Made by a program: the position numbers and the translations under genes. 64,000 nucleotides of DNA from Megalonaias nervosa (taxonomy: Eukaryota; Mollusca; Bivalvia; Unionida; Unionidae), in the NCBI GenBank assembly GCA_016617855.1, contig JAECUM010031552.1, forward strand, positions 1 to 64,000, read 5' to 3'. Shown in pieces: positions 35,331 to 46,149 of this stretch (position 1 is the stretch's first letter; every line of letters begins with the position of its first letter). The notes below the pieces were generated by a model. That model saw only the letters and a list, made by a program, of their open reading frames with translations, ran no database searches and had not been told where the DNA came from.

Positions 35331-38039
35331 TAGCGTGTGCGTGTGAGTGTGCTATGATAAAAGGTGGATATGGAATGCTACTGAAGCGAAACTCCTATTT
35401 TGATGCTAGTTGCTATCAACTATGAGTGGAGCGTTACCTGCATAGGTAAATAGATAGAAATCAATGGTCCCCTTAAGGCTATGTTAAAGGGACCTAACTG
35501 ACCTTCGTTACCTGAGGTGAGTGTCCCGTCCGCCTAATGTCAGTGGTAGCTGGTGCATCTCAGATTGGATGCCGTGAGTCTTGCCTTCTCTACAGATACG
35601 CATTTAGAGGCATGAGTGTCATCTTGTCACCATCTAGACACTAAAGTGTCAGGATACTGTTGAAATGGGAATATCTTGGGTCATTTAAGCTTTAAAATAA
35701 AGTTTTTATCTAATAATGATGGCGTTGGGACAGTTTTGTACTTCATCTTTTCATTAATTAGGTTTGCCATTAATCAATAATTACATTTTTGATACTCCAT
35801 ATCAGGACGGAATTGGTATTACCTGTATTAGGATAAGAACATGATTTAAAATACAATATCTTGCACACAGAAATATAACTCTCCAACTTCGGAAGTTTAT
35901 ATATAGCTTTGCTTTAACTGATTCTGATTAAGTCCTTTGGACTTCAATGAAATCTTGAAAACACATAGTCTGAAGCGTCTCCAGCACATGTTTAACCTCC
36001 TACCATCTAGCCCTCACACCCTTATTATCAGTTTAATTTATGGGGTATAATTCTTACGTTTATGTCCATTTCAGTGACATTTTCTCATACACCCATTGAT
36101 ATTGAAAAATCCATGGCAACGTAGCACATCAACTGCGACAAACCTGATTATTGAAAGAACTTTTCGCGCTAACATTTAACACACGGACCTGTTAGATCTT
36201 TCAACCCTCTTTAGCGACAGCAGCATACGTTTTGCAAGGATTTAACTCATAATATTTGCGTTGATATTAAAAAGAGAAAATGAAACGTTGTAAAGTTTGA
36301 TCTTATACAAGAACAAGTCCAGTTGGAACGAGTTTAATTTGGTTTGATATATATTGCTACTGGTCATGACTATCAATCAGTCCATGAACATTTCTTCATT
36401 GAAATGGACCAGTTATAAATTATCGTACAAAGGAAGAGACACAACCGAAAAAGGAGCATTGTTGGCGATCAACCTCTCTGCATGGTTAATAGCCGCAAGC
36501 ACTCTTCATCATGGTAGTAGTAAAAATACATGCCAGTTAAGAAGGTAATTACTATAAATATGTATGTGAACTTGACATACTGGAAATAGAACAGCTTGTT
36601 CGTTGATTGCAAAAAGATATTTATAATATACAAGATAAAATCAACTCTATTATGAAATTTGTACAATACATAAACAATTAGAATATCCCACATTCGCCAA
36701 GACATAATCGTAGTAAACCTACACACTTATTTCATGAAAGGGCTATATAATTTTTAAAACATATTCCGCAATACTCCTAATGCACTCATATAACATTATT
36801 ACTTCTAGAACGATATATACCAATGTAATCACAATCTATTCTTTGGTACTTTGCCCGTACCTTTCTGTGACGGTTTCCCTCGATTCAAATTTAAGCAATG
36901 TTTGTATTGATGAAAAGGAAATTGTTTGCTCTTTAATATTTCAGCATTATGTTATGATTGTCTGGGTATATACTGGCGAAAAAGCACAGTGAGCAATCTA
37001 ACATTGACTTGACCTCAGAAACGAAAAATGTGACCCATTACAGGTTTTATTTACAGTTCAGCTGTTCAACAAAATGCAGCTAGCCTAGGACAAGCACTTC
37101 ACTGTGAGTTCATCTTTGAATATACTGTAGAGTAATATATTATTTATAGGATTTGGATACAAAGGAAAGTTCCCGACTTCCAAACATAAGTAGTAACTAT
37201 ATAAAACACGTAATTATATAAGATCACTTTCTTGGATTTGAGGCGAAATTCACCGCCAGCTATTTAGCATATGTATTTATTTTAAATTGTTGCTTTTCCC
37301 AAGTGACCGTTTGACCCACACAGCTGGTAAAACCACAATCATCCTGTACAAATGACGACGATCTGAGTGTTTTGATTACGCCGAGGATCATCGGATATTT
37401 TGCTTTCGGATTATTTATTGACCTCTGTCTTGTTCAGAGGCGAGGTCAGTTAGACCTAGAACCATAAGCATAAGTACTGATAACAAAATTCTCCATACCA
37501 AGGAACGCACTCATCAAACATTTTTAAATACTTCATGAATATATCTTCGCATTTCAACCATGCATTACAAATTCGCTAATTATACGTTAATAATAATCGA
37601 GGTTTTGTATCTACTTTCTCGGGAGTGGTGGGACCTCTGTCATGGCTGTCGGAGTCATCATTGCGGAGATCTGTAACAACCATACTTTGCAAAACAATGT
37701 GTGGTTGGATAACTGGACAGCCACTTGTCTTCCACCTATACTTCCGCGCTACAGCTGGATGGCACATTGCCTTGAAATGTCTCCATTACATTCCATTTTC
37801 TGTCTTCTTACTTCATGACCATCTTCGTCATCAGGTAAATTCTCCCTGTCAGGCCTGGTTTAATGTTCATTGAAAGAACTGGTATCATCTGAAACATTTT
37901 GTTTCACCGGGGCGAGGAGGACACCAAGATTCTGCTGTATGTCTGATCTGTTCCAGTATCTTCATTGCTTTCGGGTTGGGTGGGGTCTAAATTGTCAGAC
38001 ACTGGTGAAATGTGAAACATTGTTTAAAAAATGTGACAA
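35331..38039. other. intergenic spacer, no recognisable gene
   Basis: A+T-rich with only short frames (longest about 85 codons, at 36469-36726 minus and 37625-37873 plus). Nothing supported. Confidence 0.4.
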
Positions 38040-38335
38040 AGTCAAACTTTCTCAGAGAAAATGACATTGTTCAAGCAGATATATCACGGTCAGAAACAGA
38101 TGAAACTATTTTTGAAATATTACATGAAACTATCTTCGAAATATTACAAAGTCCAATTAACTTTGCAAAATGACAAAACTAAGTCAAACTTGGATAACTA
38201 AATGGTAAAATCCAAGTTTCACAGAAAAATGACAATGTACAACTTTCTGTGATAAATGACGTAGTCCAAATTTGTTAGAAATATTACAACTTTCTCAGAG
38301 AAAGTTGCGTAGTCTCCTCTGAAATATAACATATT
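38040..38335. repeat. degenerate short tandem repeat at left edge of element 2
   Basis: A theme of AAATGACA-NN-GTCCAA(A/C)TTT and TTTCTCAGAGAAA recurs about six times with variable spacing (for example 38051, 38168, 38226, 38256, 38295). It ends right where the minus-strand genes of element 2 stop (TAA at 38336-38338). Confidence 0.55.
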
Positions 38336-38790
38336 TTATAACTTAGAATATTTTATACGTCCAGTGGGTGGTTGTGAGGGCAGAGGCCTCTTGAGTGGCT
38401 TCTGAACTCCAATCTTCAGTTTCTGGGATTCTGAAAACTTCCCTCTGTCTTCTTTTATTCCTCCTGTGGCCTCCTTATCTCCTGTGCACGCAACTGTACT
38501 GGTACTGGCTGTGGTGCTGGTAGTGGCTGTGGTGCTGCTACTGGTTGTGGTGCTGGTTGTGGTTGAGGAAGTGTCCTCACGTCAGGCTTCACCTTACACA
38601 CTGGCCTTAGCATGAGGTGAGGCAGGATCTGTTGTTTATTTACCTTCTCCTCTTCCTTCCTTTTCTTCTCCTCCTCCTCTTATATTCTGGTTGACTCTGC
38701 TATGGCCTCCATAGCCATCTCATCTAAAATGCGCCTGGAATACTCCAGGTGCATTTGGAGTTCCAGCGATTTAGCAATTCTGTTACTCAT
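38336..38790 (-). pseudogene. Pro/Gln-repeat protein of element 2
   Basis: ATG at 38790 opens MSNRIAKSLELQMHLEYSRR, a helical N-terminus, an in-frame TAA after about 36 codons, a Glu/Lys-rich linker, then a repeat of Pro-Gln-Pro-x-Pro-Ala-Pro-Gln (38.49-38.58 kb), an Arg-rich helix, a second stop, and after a frameshift a basic Pro-rich C-terminus (PLKRPLPSQPPTGRIKY) ending at 38336-38338. It is the leftmost gene of element 2. Function unknown; the layout is like scaffolding or tegument-type virion proteins, but that is a guess. Confidence 0.4.
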
Positions 38791-39069
38791 TCTTCGTAGT
38801 TGACGAATCAACGACGGGTAGCCAGACTGACGAACGCTGTACTTTATATCCCTGAAGCACGGACGTGAAGGAAAACACTCCTTACAAAAAACTCACAGTA
38901 CCACTCCACTATTCATAACATGGAACGTGCGGGCCTAAAAGAAACACGTTGACTTTTTACTTACAGACACATACATATACTATCTGACAAGACAGAGCAA
39001 CATAGTGCTTATAGACACACTTCTATTTTTTTAACTACAAACACAAAGTTTGGCAATTTGACTAGTATC

Positions 39070-39105
39070 TCTTTTCGAGAGGGTTGGGTACCCCTGAAAA
39101 GAACT
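39070..39105 (-). promoter_or_regulatory. histone-type 3' stem-loop with U7-like downstream element (degenerate)
   Basis: On the minus strand AGTTCT-TTTC-AGGGGT (39105-39090) has the six-base stem, four-base loop and the following ACCCA of a histone mRNA 3' end, with two G-U pairs and one mismatch. About 7 bases further, CTCGAAAAGAGATA repeats almost exactly the element found after the better stem-loop at 54.8 kb. It lies about 117 bases after the stop of the gene at 39502-39222. Confidence 0.55.
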
Positions 39106-39221
39106 ATTTTTGTTGACGGGGAGTTATGGTAATCTTTTATATTCTAAGATTGCGTCCCCGTCTGGCTGCAGGCTTCCCTACAGGATAGGGTCTGCTTCAT
39201 CGGAAAGAAAAGAATAACTCC

Positions 39222-39502
39222 TTAGTGTGCACATGGCACTCGAGAAACCTCTGTCTTGCTCCTTCTCCTGCTGCTGCTGATGCTGTTGTTGCTCTCTCTC
39301 TGCTTCTGAAGTCTATACTTATCTGTCCATTCTTCTTGCTCTTTCTTGATTTCCTATCTGAAAAGCTCTTCTATCAGCTCTTTAACCACTTTCAACATCC
39401 TGATATTCTCTATCTCATCATGCTTTGGTATCAGGTTTGCCTGACACGATGTAAATTCACGTAGGCTTCGTTCAGCTTGGCTTGTCTTGAAGGCGTCTTC
39501 AT
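39222..39502 (-). pseudogene. small coiled-coil protein of element 2
   Basis: ATG at 39502 gives MKTPSRQAKLNEAYVNLHRV; a frameshift near 39440 continues with IPKHDEIENIRMLKVVKELI, an in-frame TAG, then EIKKEQEEWTDKYRLQKQRE and a Ser/Arg-rich tail ending at 39222. About 93 residues, strongly helical. Not assigned to a family. Its downstream region carries the histone-type stem-loop. Confidence 0.4.
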
Positions 39503-39706
39503 AGCAGGGTGAGTCTACAATGGATGGTCAGACTGGAGACTGCTTCGCTTTATATGTTTCAAGCGTGGATTAGACAGAAAACACCCTACGATTTTTGTTG
39601 GGTAGGAACGCTATAGAGCTGATCTCTCTATGAGGGAAAGAGCATGCATAATGATAAAATTTTTGGAAAACAAACGACAGACACATGTTTTCAAAACACA
39701 ACATTT

Positions 39707-39712
39707 TTTATT
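39707..39712 (-). terminator. possible poly(A) signal for the capsid gene cluster
   Basis: AATAAA on the minus strand, about 175 bases after the stop of the Cys/His protein gene, followed by a GT-rich stretch (TGTTGTGTTTTG). This contrasts with the histone-type ends of the outer genes. Confidence 0.4.
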
Positions 39713-39886
39713 TAACTCACAAACAACAACTAACAATTCATATCACATCAACATAAGCTTGATGGTCTTGAGATTTGCGGCGAGGCAGTGCTTTAGCACA
39801 CACCACAGGATTCCAGGAAGAGGTATACGAACTCTTGTTCAAAAGCTGATAAAGTTCCCAGGTATCTGTTTCTTATTTTGTTGTTT

Positions 39887-40370
39887 TCACAGGTAATGAT
39901 AAGTCATCAATTCAATTCTGACTTTTTGCTTAAAAATCTCTGACAAGTAACCGTTTCTTCGCTTCGTCTCCTCACTCTGGGCCAAGAGAGTTTCAATGCG
40001 ATAGATTTCCTGAGTAGTCAGTGGAGGAGAGGAATGATCATGCAGACCGGCTTCTTCCAAAATGAGTCTACTAATCGTCCTCCAGATATTCGTCCAATTT
40101 TTCTTCTTCGCTCACCATCAGACACTTATCGTGTTGAATTTGACTGGAATGATCGTTTTGACATCCATAGCAATCTTTCTTAGTCAATTCAGTATTTTTT
40201 TCTGCCAGGTGTTTAGCAAAACAGGAGACTAAATGTTATTCTTGTTCAGGCCTTCTGGACATGACCACTGCGTCCTCTTCGTCTTTGTCTTTGGGTTCTG
40301 CTTCCGCGTTATCCTCCCATTCCATTTCCAAAGATTCTTCACTGTTCACACAGTGATAAGAGTCTTTCAT
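39887..40370 (-). pseudogene. Cys/His-motif Polinton-group protein
   Basis: ATG at 40370, ten bases after the major capsid stop. An acidic N-terminus, one in-frame stop, then KKDCYGCQNDHSSQIQHDKC, a compact Cys-x2-Cys ... His ... His/Cys arrangement that recurs in an uncharacterised protein next to Polinton capsid genes. After a frameshift near 40075, a helical C-terminus (TTQEIYRIETLLAQSEETKR) ends at TGA 39887-39889. About 160 residues in all. A structural zinc site is likely; function unknown. Confidence 0.5.
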
Positions 40371-40379
40371 AGCTTCTAA

Positions 40380-41690
40380 TAGTCTAGTATAACTTCTCTC
40401 AAACTGTTTATTTCTATCGCATTGTCAAATTCAGTATGCATGATGACGTTCACCGTCTAAGCGAGAGCTTCTGCAAACTGAAGTTCCCCACGCACTTGAC
40501 CGGATTTTATAAGGTGGAAATGTCCCTCGTCGCTGCCTTGGTCTGGAGTGATATCAAAGGCCCACAAAGTGTAACCTCCTGCATAATCTTCGTACGAAAT
40601 GCCGTTACTGGTATTGGTTCCTAGCTGTCCGGTAGCTTCGTAAAGGTACAAGTACGATCTCAAGTAATTCTTCTGAGCAAAGTTAGGTTCGAAGGGTCTG
40701 GTACACAAGGTCTTGCCATCGCGTCTGACTTCGATCTTGGACACTCTGTAGCGCTTAAACTGAAAAGGATTGGAAGTGACGGCTCCGTTGAGGGCTGCAT
40801 TGCTGACGATGCCAACGATTAAACGTTTGCGTAATTTTCCTTGGAACAGATGATCTTTGATCTTGGATCGGAGTTCAGCGGCAATGGTGAAATTTTCACT
40901 TCCACCTGTCGTATCGGATACTTGGCAGTCGATCTGCTCAACGTGTAACTGATGTCGTTTCCCGCTTTATGTAGCACTTCCACGCGGCGCAAGTAAAATC
41001 TGGCTTCTTGGATGATTGTTTTGTACTCGTTAGCACGGGCCATCAAATGGAAAAAGTACTGCTGCGATTAAAGTCTCAGGCGGATATCCACTCCGTTCAG
41101 CAAATACTTGACTTACAACCACATGTCCAAATGCAAACAATCCATCAGTTCTAAACTACGTCCTTGCAGGATTTACTTTCGACGGTTGTTAAAGCCTACG
41201 TTGTGAGGATCGCCATCTTCTGTGAAGACTGTGTCGGTAAACCTGTCCTTGCCTGCTGTGTCAGGTTTCCATACGACGCAAGCATCCAGATGAGTGTTCT
41301 TGGCCTCTTTTCCGTACATCATGAGATTTTCCATGTACACTTGGTAAGGGTAAGTATTCATGCTACAGCTGACCAGATTGTTATTCAAGTACAATCCACT
41401 TTGCTGAACAAGGAATGCATGAAATTGTTGACAGGAGCTACTCTGGCATCGGATCCTGGAGCGCTGTCGTCCGTTTTGACCACTTTGACTTTCAAGTACA
41501 AGTAACTGCTATTCAGATCGAAGTAATCTTAGGGCTGTCCTTTGATTTCAAATTCGATGGTGGCTGAATCCGTCAAAGAGGAGATGGGATGAAATTCGAC
41601 CCATTGGGATTCTTGCATCGTTTTCTAAGTGGGTGGCATGGCAAACAGATCCAGTTCCGACTTGGAACATGTGCAAGACTCTCAGAGCAT
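40380..41690 (-). pseudogene. double jelly-roll major capsid protein, element 2
   Basis: Start ATG 41690. Motifs in order: CSKSELDLFAMPPT, QESQWVEFHPISSLTDSATI, DYFDLNSSYLYLKVKVVK, NTYPYQVYMENLMMYGKEAK, WKPDTAGKDRFTD, (after a gap) FYLRRVEVLHKAGNDIS, AKYPIRQVEV, TRPFEPNFAQKNYLRSYLYL, GGYTLWAFDITPDQGSDEGH and VNVIMHTEFDNAIEIN, stop 40380-40382. This is the widespread metazoan Maverick capsid protein (often labelled F54H12.2-like). Stops at codons 3 and about 18, another after KGQP, and at least three frameshifts; a few dozen residues around 41.1 kb are poorly kept. Confidence 0.8.
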
Positions 41691-41715
41691 GATTTTTTTA
41701 TCTTCCTCTGTTTGT

Positions 41716-42105
41716 GATTTAATAATCAAAAACATCTAAGTCTCGGACGGTTTTTCTTTTCGTAGTCTTTCTAGCCCTGGGGGTACGAAGTCCTCTGGAG
41801 GGGTGTCTTCGTCGCCTCTCTCTGCCTTGTCCTTGCTGTGGCGTCAGTGAAGCAGAAATTGATGGCTCAGCAATGTTCAGGGCATTAATAGCAGTTTCTC
41901 GTCGGCCCAAAATGTATTTGCCAGTTTGAAGCAAGACATTTTTGCCTGCTCTCAACAAAGCTTCTTCGGGGTTTTGTTTGTCGATGATGACATTTTGGAT
42001 AAATTCTTTGCCTTGCGTCAAAGCTGCATCATTCAAGGTGTGCAACCCTCGTGTCACTATCGGTTTCAAAACGGGGGCCACAGAACGAAAGGCCGATTTC
42101 AGCAC
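41716..42105 (-). pseudogene. pVI/core-like basic virion protein
   Basis: A 128-codon frame: helical N-terminus (FRSVAPVLKPIVTRGLHTLN), a middle with EEALLRAGKNVLLQTGKYIL and a very basic C-terminus (RERRRRHPSRGLRTPRARKT). Size and layout match the pVI/pX-like protein beside the major capsid gene in adintovirus/Maverick elements. The frame opens with GTG; the nearby ATG is out of frame by what looks like a 2-base insertion (ATGTGCTG), so the start codon is broken. DNA binding or membrane activity is inferred. Confidence 0.5.
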
Positions 42106-42178
42106 ATCTCCTAAACCATGTCATCGTTGTCAAGCGACTCCTTGGTACACAAGATACATGACTTACAAGTGGTTAGAG

Positions 42179-43083
42179 TTATCGTTTTCGAAAATGGACT
42201 TTCTCCGTGACTATCCCTTTAGCGAATGGAATATTTTGTCCTAGATCTCCGTTTATAGTAATGTTCACAGTGTCGAAATACGCCTTACTGACAAATAAAT
42301 AGTGAGTATGTACAAATTCGCGGTGAGCGTGATAGGTGTTTCCACCTTCCTCGTCGGTGCTCGCGGCAGAATCCTCTTTGAAAGGAATGACTCTCAGTAA
42401 CGGCACAAAGTTGTGCCCCACCACGTTGAACTCCACCACATCGGAGTGTACAAAGATCAAATTGAGTCCTTGGTTCAGTTCTACAGGGAATCGAAAATAT
42501 TTAGCACAATCCAATTTGCTGGTAATAGCTCGTATTTAGTTTTTAATCCTCACCATCTTGGGGTCTCCACCCAAAATGTCATACAATTCAGGACAAAATC
42601 TAATGGCCAACACTTTGTTCTCTGAAAATTTCAGCAGTAGGTGACGAGTTATTTTATGGCACTCGATCATGACACTTCGTTTGGTTTTGTCCAAGGCTTT
42701 GCCAAACATTGCATTGAACCTGGTAGCAATCGCGTTCACCAGATGTTGACCGCTAAAATAATAACCTGCAGGAATGGTCAACAGATAGGTGAACTGTTTA
42801 GTTTTGGGGTCTTGTGTTTTCATAGAGTCACCTACAGTGACGTATTCATCCAAGTGTTGTTGCACTTTCTCGTCATGAACTTCCACCGTAGAAGTGCTTG
42901 ATTTACAACGATGTTTTTGATTTGTGTAGGGTGAATAATTTCCACCATAGCCACTTCACAATGGGCTTCGTGATCCAATTGAATGGCCTGAGGTAATTTG
43001 GCCGTGAAACAGAACAAGGTGTTGTGGGGAAACACCTCCATGGAACTGGCATTGGGTAATGTTAAGTAAAATTGGTTATTCAT
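42179..43083 (-). pseudogene. minor capsid (penton-like) protein, element 2
   Basis: ATG 43083 overlaps the previous stop (ATGA). The N-terminus NQFYLTLPNASSMEVFPHNT, then FCFTAKLPQAIQLDHEAHCE and VAMVEIIHPTQIKN are the family's hallmark. Frames shift near 42900 and 42530; a block YLLTIPAGYYFSGQHLVNAI and a C-terminal NLIFVHSDVVEFNVVGHNFV, PLLRVIPF and PFAKGIVTEKVHF follow. The order is the same as in Maverick elements of cnidarians and molluscs. It lies next to the major capsid cluster, fitting a vertex protein. Confidence 0.65.
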
Positions 43084-43283
43084 AATTCCAGCGTTCTGTT
43101 GTCCGAGGGGCTGCTGGAGGTGACAGGATTGTCTAAAAGGGGATTGTTGTTGGGGTTGTGACTGTTGGAAGGGTGACTGACGTTGGGCGCAAGGCTCCCG
43201 TTGTTGTTCCCGTTAGAAGGGTATTTCAGGGACGGATTATGAAGAAGGTAACCGATGCAACTGCTCAGTAAAATGGTCCACAA
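43080..43283 (-). pseudogene. small protein with N-terminal hydrophobic segment
   Basis: WTILLSSCIGYLLH is a short hydrophobic segment followed by an Asn/Ser/Pro-rich tail of about 50 residues ending RTLEL. The expected ATG reads TTG, so the start is lost. Its stop overlaps the minor capsid start by ATGA. Possibly a small membrane or virion protein; no family recognised. Confidence 0.35.
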
Positions 43284-43286
43284 TTC

Positions 43287-43490
43287 TTAGTCTCCTTGTT
43301 GCAAACTCAAATTGGCAATAGCATCACCGATGACACAATGCACCACAAAGATTTGGCAGAAAAAGACGATTTGTGTTTTATGCACACGTTCTCCACACCA
43401 CACCCACAAGGGTTGCTTTTGTAGATCTTGCACAGAAGAACTGGGTGAAGGTGTGGCCGCTGTGGTAGCTAAGGCTGTGTTGAAGGGCAT
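43287..43490 (-). CDS. small putative membrane protein
   Basis: From ATG 43490 a 68-residue frame runs to TAA 43287. A Ser/Thr/Pro-rich N-terminus and WVWCGERVHKT precede one hydrophobic segment (QIVFFCQIFVVHCVIGDAIA), a plausible transmembrane helix. It overlaps the end of the integrase gene by a few bases and nearly abuts the next small gene. It is uninterrupted, but short enough for that to be chance. Confidence 0.35.
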   Translation of the reverse strand: MPFNTALATTAATPSPSSSVQDLQKQPLWVWCGERVHKTQIVFFCQIFVVHCVIGDAIANLSLQQGD

Positions 43491-43495
43491 GATGG

Positions 43496-44610
43496 TCACT
43501 TCTTTTTGTAGTCGATCACTAGCGAAGCGTTGATCCAGGAATCAAAATTGGACCAATATCCTTTCCGACGTACTTTGACTTTTTTGACACGTCTTTTTCC
43601 CACATTACGGGTTCTTCGTTCCAGAATGCTTTCTTCTTTTTTAGTTAAACGTTGTAACTCGGGCAAGTAAAACGTTCCGTTTAACACTTCCCCGTTCATG
43701 TCTTCCAATTTATAGACGGCAGGATTAAGGCCACGCACTGGTCTAGTGACACGAAACAATTCGGTGGTACAGTTGGGTAAGTAACATTTGTCGAAAGTGC
43801 GTTTGGTTTTGCCAATGCACACCCAATCTCCCATCGTCAACACTCCACCTTTCTTATGGACAGTCACCGTTGCGGACGTACCAAACAGACGCTCAGAATC
43901 AATCACTTCTTGGGGAGCACGTCCGATACTCCGATGGCAAGATTGGTTTTACGTTTGGACTAGGTGCGGCAAGACGTCGATGTACTTGAGAGTGTGTTGA
44001 TGCATAAAATATTCCCACATGCGTTCTTTCAAATTGCGTTGAATACGTTCCACGATGCTAGTTTTGGTTTCTTAGTGGTGAAAAAATGAATGTTTCGTTT
44101 CCTCAATTCTTTTCGGAAAGCTTGGTTCAGAAATTCAGTGCCTTTGTCGGTTTGCCATCGAAGAGGGTGACGACCACTTTGTTTCAACGCCAGTTTGAGG
44201 GCTTACACTAACTCAGTGCTCGATTTGGAAGTCAATGGCACGACCCAGGCAAATTTAGAAAAGACGTTCATGACACAAAACAAATATTTGTAGCCACGAT
44301 TGTAGGTAGCCAAATGAGAGACATCGGCTAAATCCGCTTGCCATTGATGACCGATGCCCTCCACTCGGGTGCGACTTCTGGAACTTTTTCGTCGAGTGGC
44401 TTTGTGTAAGGTGTATGTGGCTTGTTCTTGTAACTATCATTGCACTTGAGGTAAACGGACACTTTTTAGTCGGGTTTTGAGAGCACGATACAATTTCTGA
44501 ACTCCTCCGTAACCTGTAGGATGGGCTGGATAGTAGTAAATGCTGGGTAACACCTTCTCTGTCAGGAATTGTTTTTTAAAAAGTCACCCACTCTTCACGA
44601 ATGCTACTGT
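43496..44610 (-). pseudogene. retroviral-type (rve) Maverick integrase, element 2
   Basis: Reading right to left: KVLPSIYYYPAHPTGYGGVQ (start region), RVEGIGHQWQADLADVSHLA (first catalytic Asp) and YNRGYKYLFCVMNVFSKFAW, then RWQTDKGTEFLNQAFRKELR (second Asp). The Glu-containing helix near 44.06 kb is damaged. The C-terminal SH3-like part is a clean 136-codon frame from 43906 with GDWVCIGKTKRTFDKCYLPN and a Lys/Arg-rich tail. At least four breaks. It would join the element to host DNA. Confidence 0.7.
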
Positions 44611-45259
44611 GGATGGGACGAGGTGTTGGTTTGGAAACGGCTTTACATGTCCGATGCGCCTCAGGAGTGGAAGTCTAGGGTAGTGGTGGTGGTGTTGATG
44701 GCGGTGGTAATGGGATTGCTTTGGTCCTGTTTTCTTTTTCACTTCTTGTTTCCCTTCTTTCTTTTTGACTTCTGTCGAAAGAGGAGTGGACATCATCTTC
44801 TTAACATAAACTTTGAGTTCTTTTCGTTGAGGTGTAGGGGAAGGGGTCAACAAGGACGCTGCAATCTTTCTAGAGATTGGAGCTGCTGACAGTGTTTGAA
44901 AGACTTCTCGTGCCTCTTCTTCCTGACGCATCCGTGGGGCTGCGTCTGTTTTCTCCGCAGGTGGTGGTGGTGGTGGTGATGATGGACTTTTCATCAGGAT
45001 CTTTCAGAGTTGGCAGAGCTGTTTCGTCTAAAGCTTTCTGGTGAAAGAGTTGCAGTCGTTGCAATAGCTGACCGTACCTTTGCAATTTTTCCGTTTCTGA
45101 CAAATCGCTGCGATGGTTCAACGATTGCAATTCGTGCTGTAACTGGAATATTTCGGGCAAATGAGGGTTGGGAGGTAAATGCGGTGTCCGTTGTTCTTCC
45201 CAACGATGGTATTCCATCCACTTTTTGTAAGGCACTAAAGCCAGTTTTCGCCCCTCCAT
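44582..45259 (-). pseudogene. conserved Maverick structural protein of unknown function
   Basis: ATG 45259: MEGRKLALVPYKKWMEYHRW is the recognisable start of a Maverick protein found between capsid and integrase genes, followed by SDLSETEKLQRYGQLLQRLQ. A frameshift near 44995 passes into a poly-Pro stretch (PSSPPPPPPAEKTD), a Lys-rich middle, a His-rich patch and a stop at 44584-44582. An A+T-rich TATA-like site (ATAAAA) lies about 45 bp upstream. Assembly role is inferred only. Confidence 0.45.
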
Positions 45260-45265
45260 TAGATT

Positions 45266-45517
45266 TCAATGGTCATGTCTGAGATCTTTTGATTCCAGAG
45301 AGCCTTTTTATCCTTTCAAGACATTCAGACAACATTCGCTCACGGTATCGACGACGTCTTTGGAGGCTGTTTCAATGAGTTGTTTTCGCATTGGTGAAGG
45401 GGCTTTAGACAGGACGGACAACATGTCTCAATGTTTGGCTGAACGAGGAAGCAGTCCCTGCCTTTTCTTTCCATTTTTGGCAAGAGAGTGGTGGTGTGCA
45501 CTTCTTTTAGGGGACAT
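45266..45517 (-). pseudogene. small NVLKG-family Maverick protein, N-terminal extension copy 2
   Basis: ATG 45517 opens MSPKRSA, a basic start duplicated at 45823. After a stop, the same frame reads MLSVLSKAPSPMRKQLIETA and DTVSECCLNVLKG, the core of a small protein family common in Mavericks and related viruses (helical, ending NVLKG). An in-frame TAA follows directly and the expected C-terminus with a Gly-Gly tail is missing. A fuller relative is at 46773-46452. Function unknown. Confidence 0.4.
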
Positions 45518-45688
45518 CTTTTTTGGTTCAGGTGCAAAAATACACTAAGTACATGGCTTGACACGCGTCCTTTTATCTTATTTTTGGGCTGGTGGTAATG
45601 CATCAAGAAAACTTCTGACAAGCTGTGGTAACGAAACAGGCATAACAAAGCCTCCCCTTTGGTCGTTCCTCTTTTTATTTGAACGATG

Positions 45689-45823
45689 CTATCTTTTCTG
45701 GGGTAGATGTGAATGCTTAGCTAAGCGCTTTTCCGGATGACGAGACTGTCCTTTATTTTTTCCTTTTCTTTTTTGGACGGAAAAACTACGATGGTGAAAG
45801 TGTGCTCTTCTTTTAGGGGACAT
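45689..45823 (-). pseudogene. tandem copy 1 of the MSPKR start
   Basis: ATG 45823 gives MSPKRRAHFHHRSFSVQKRK, then a basic tail to 45689. Both this ATG and the one at 45517 are preceded by similar sequence (TTTTTG...CCTGAAC...AAAG-ATG), so about 60 bp including the 5' leader was duplicated in tandem. A TATAAAA at about 45880 lies roughly 55 bp upstream. Confidence 0.45.
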
Positions 45824-45891
45824 CTTTGGGCGTTCAGGAGCACAAAAACACTGATCCCCATCGTTTGCCTCAGGTTCTTTTATACTGATTG

Positions 45892-46143
45892 TCACTGATT
45901 ATCAGTCCGTCGTATCATTTTTATGGCAAGCACCACACGTCGTGGAAGGGTTCGCAACGGACTAAATCGGGACAGTTCGTGCTTGGACAAATCCAGTAAA
46001 CTCCGTAACATGCCCGTTTTCTCATGAACTTTGATTTTGGGAGCAGGTACTCTGTGAGCAACTGCTACAGCAGCTAATGAGGTGGAGGATGTCGCCGGTT
46101 GAATAGACGTTCCTGGAGACACGGATTTCCATTTTTTCATCAA
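45892..46143 (-). CDS. small basic protein, unassigned
   Basis: An 83-codon frame: KKWKSVSPGTSIQPATSSTS, an Ala/Val-rich middle and a basic C-terminus (KHELSRFSPLRTLPRRVVLA). It lies in the small-gene cluster between the ATPase and integrase. It may be a core-type protein; I recognise no family. Confidence 0.3.
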   Translation of the reverse strand: MMKKWKSVSPGTSIQPATSSTSLAAVAVAHRVPAPKIKVHEKTGMLRSLLDLSKHELSRFSPLRTLPRRVVLAIKMIRRTDNQ

Positions 46144-46149
46144 ATTAGG

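Noticed and set aside
40380..41690. CTGAAAAGGA near 40758 as another histone-type stem-loop
   Set aside because: It lies within capsid coding sequence and lacks the paired stem and ACCCA flank.
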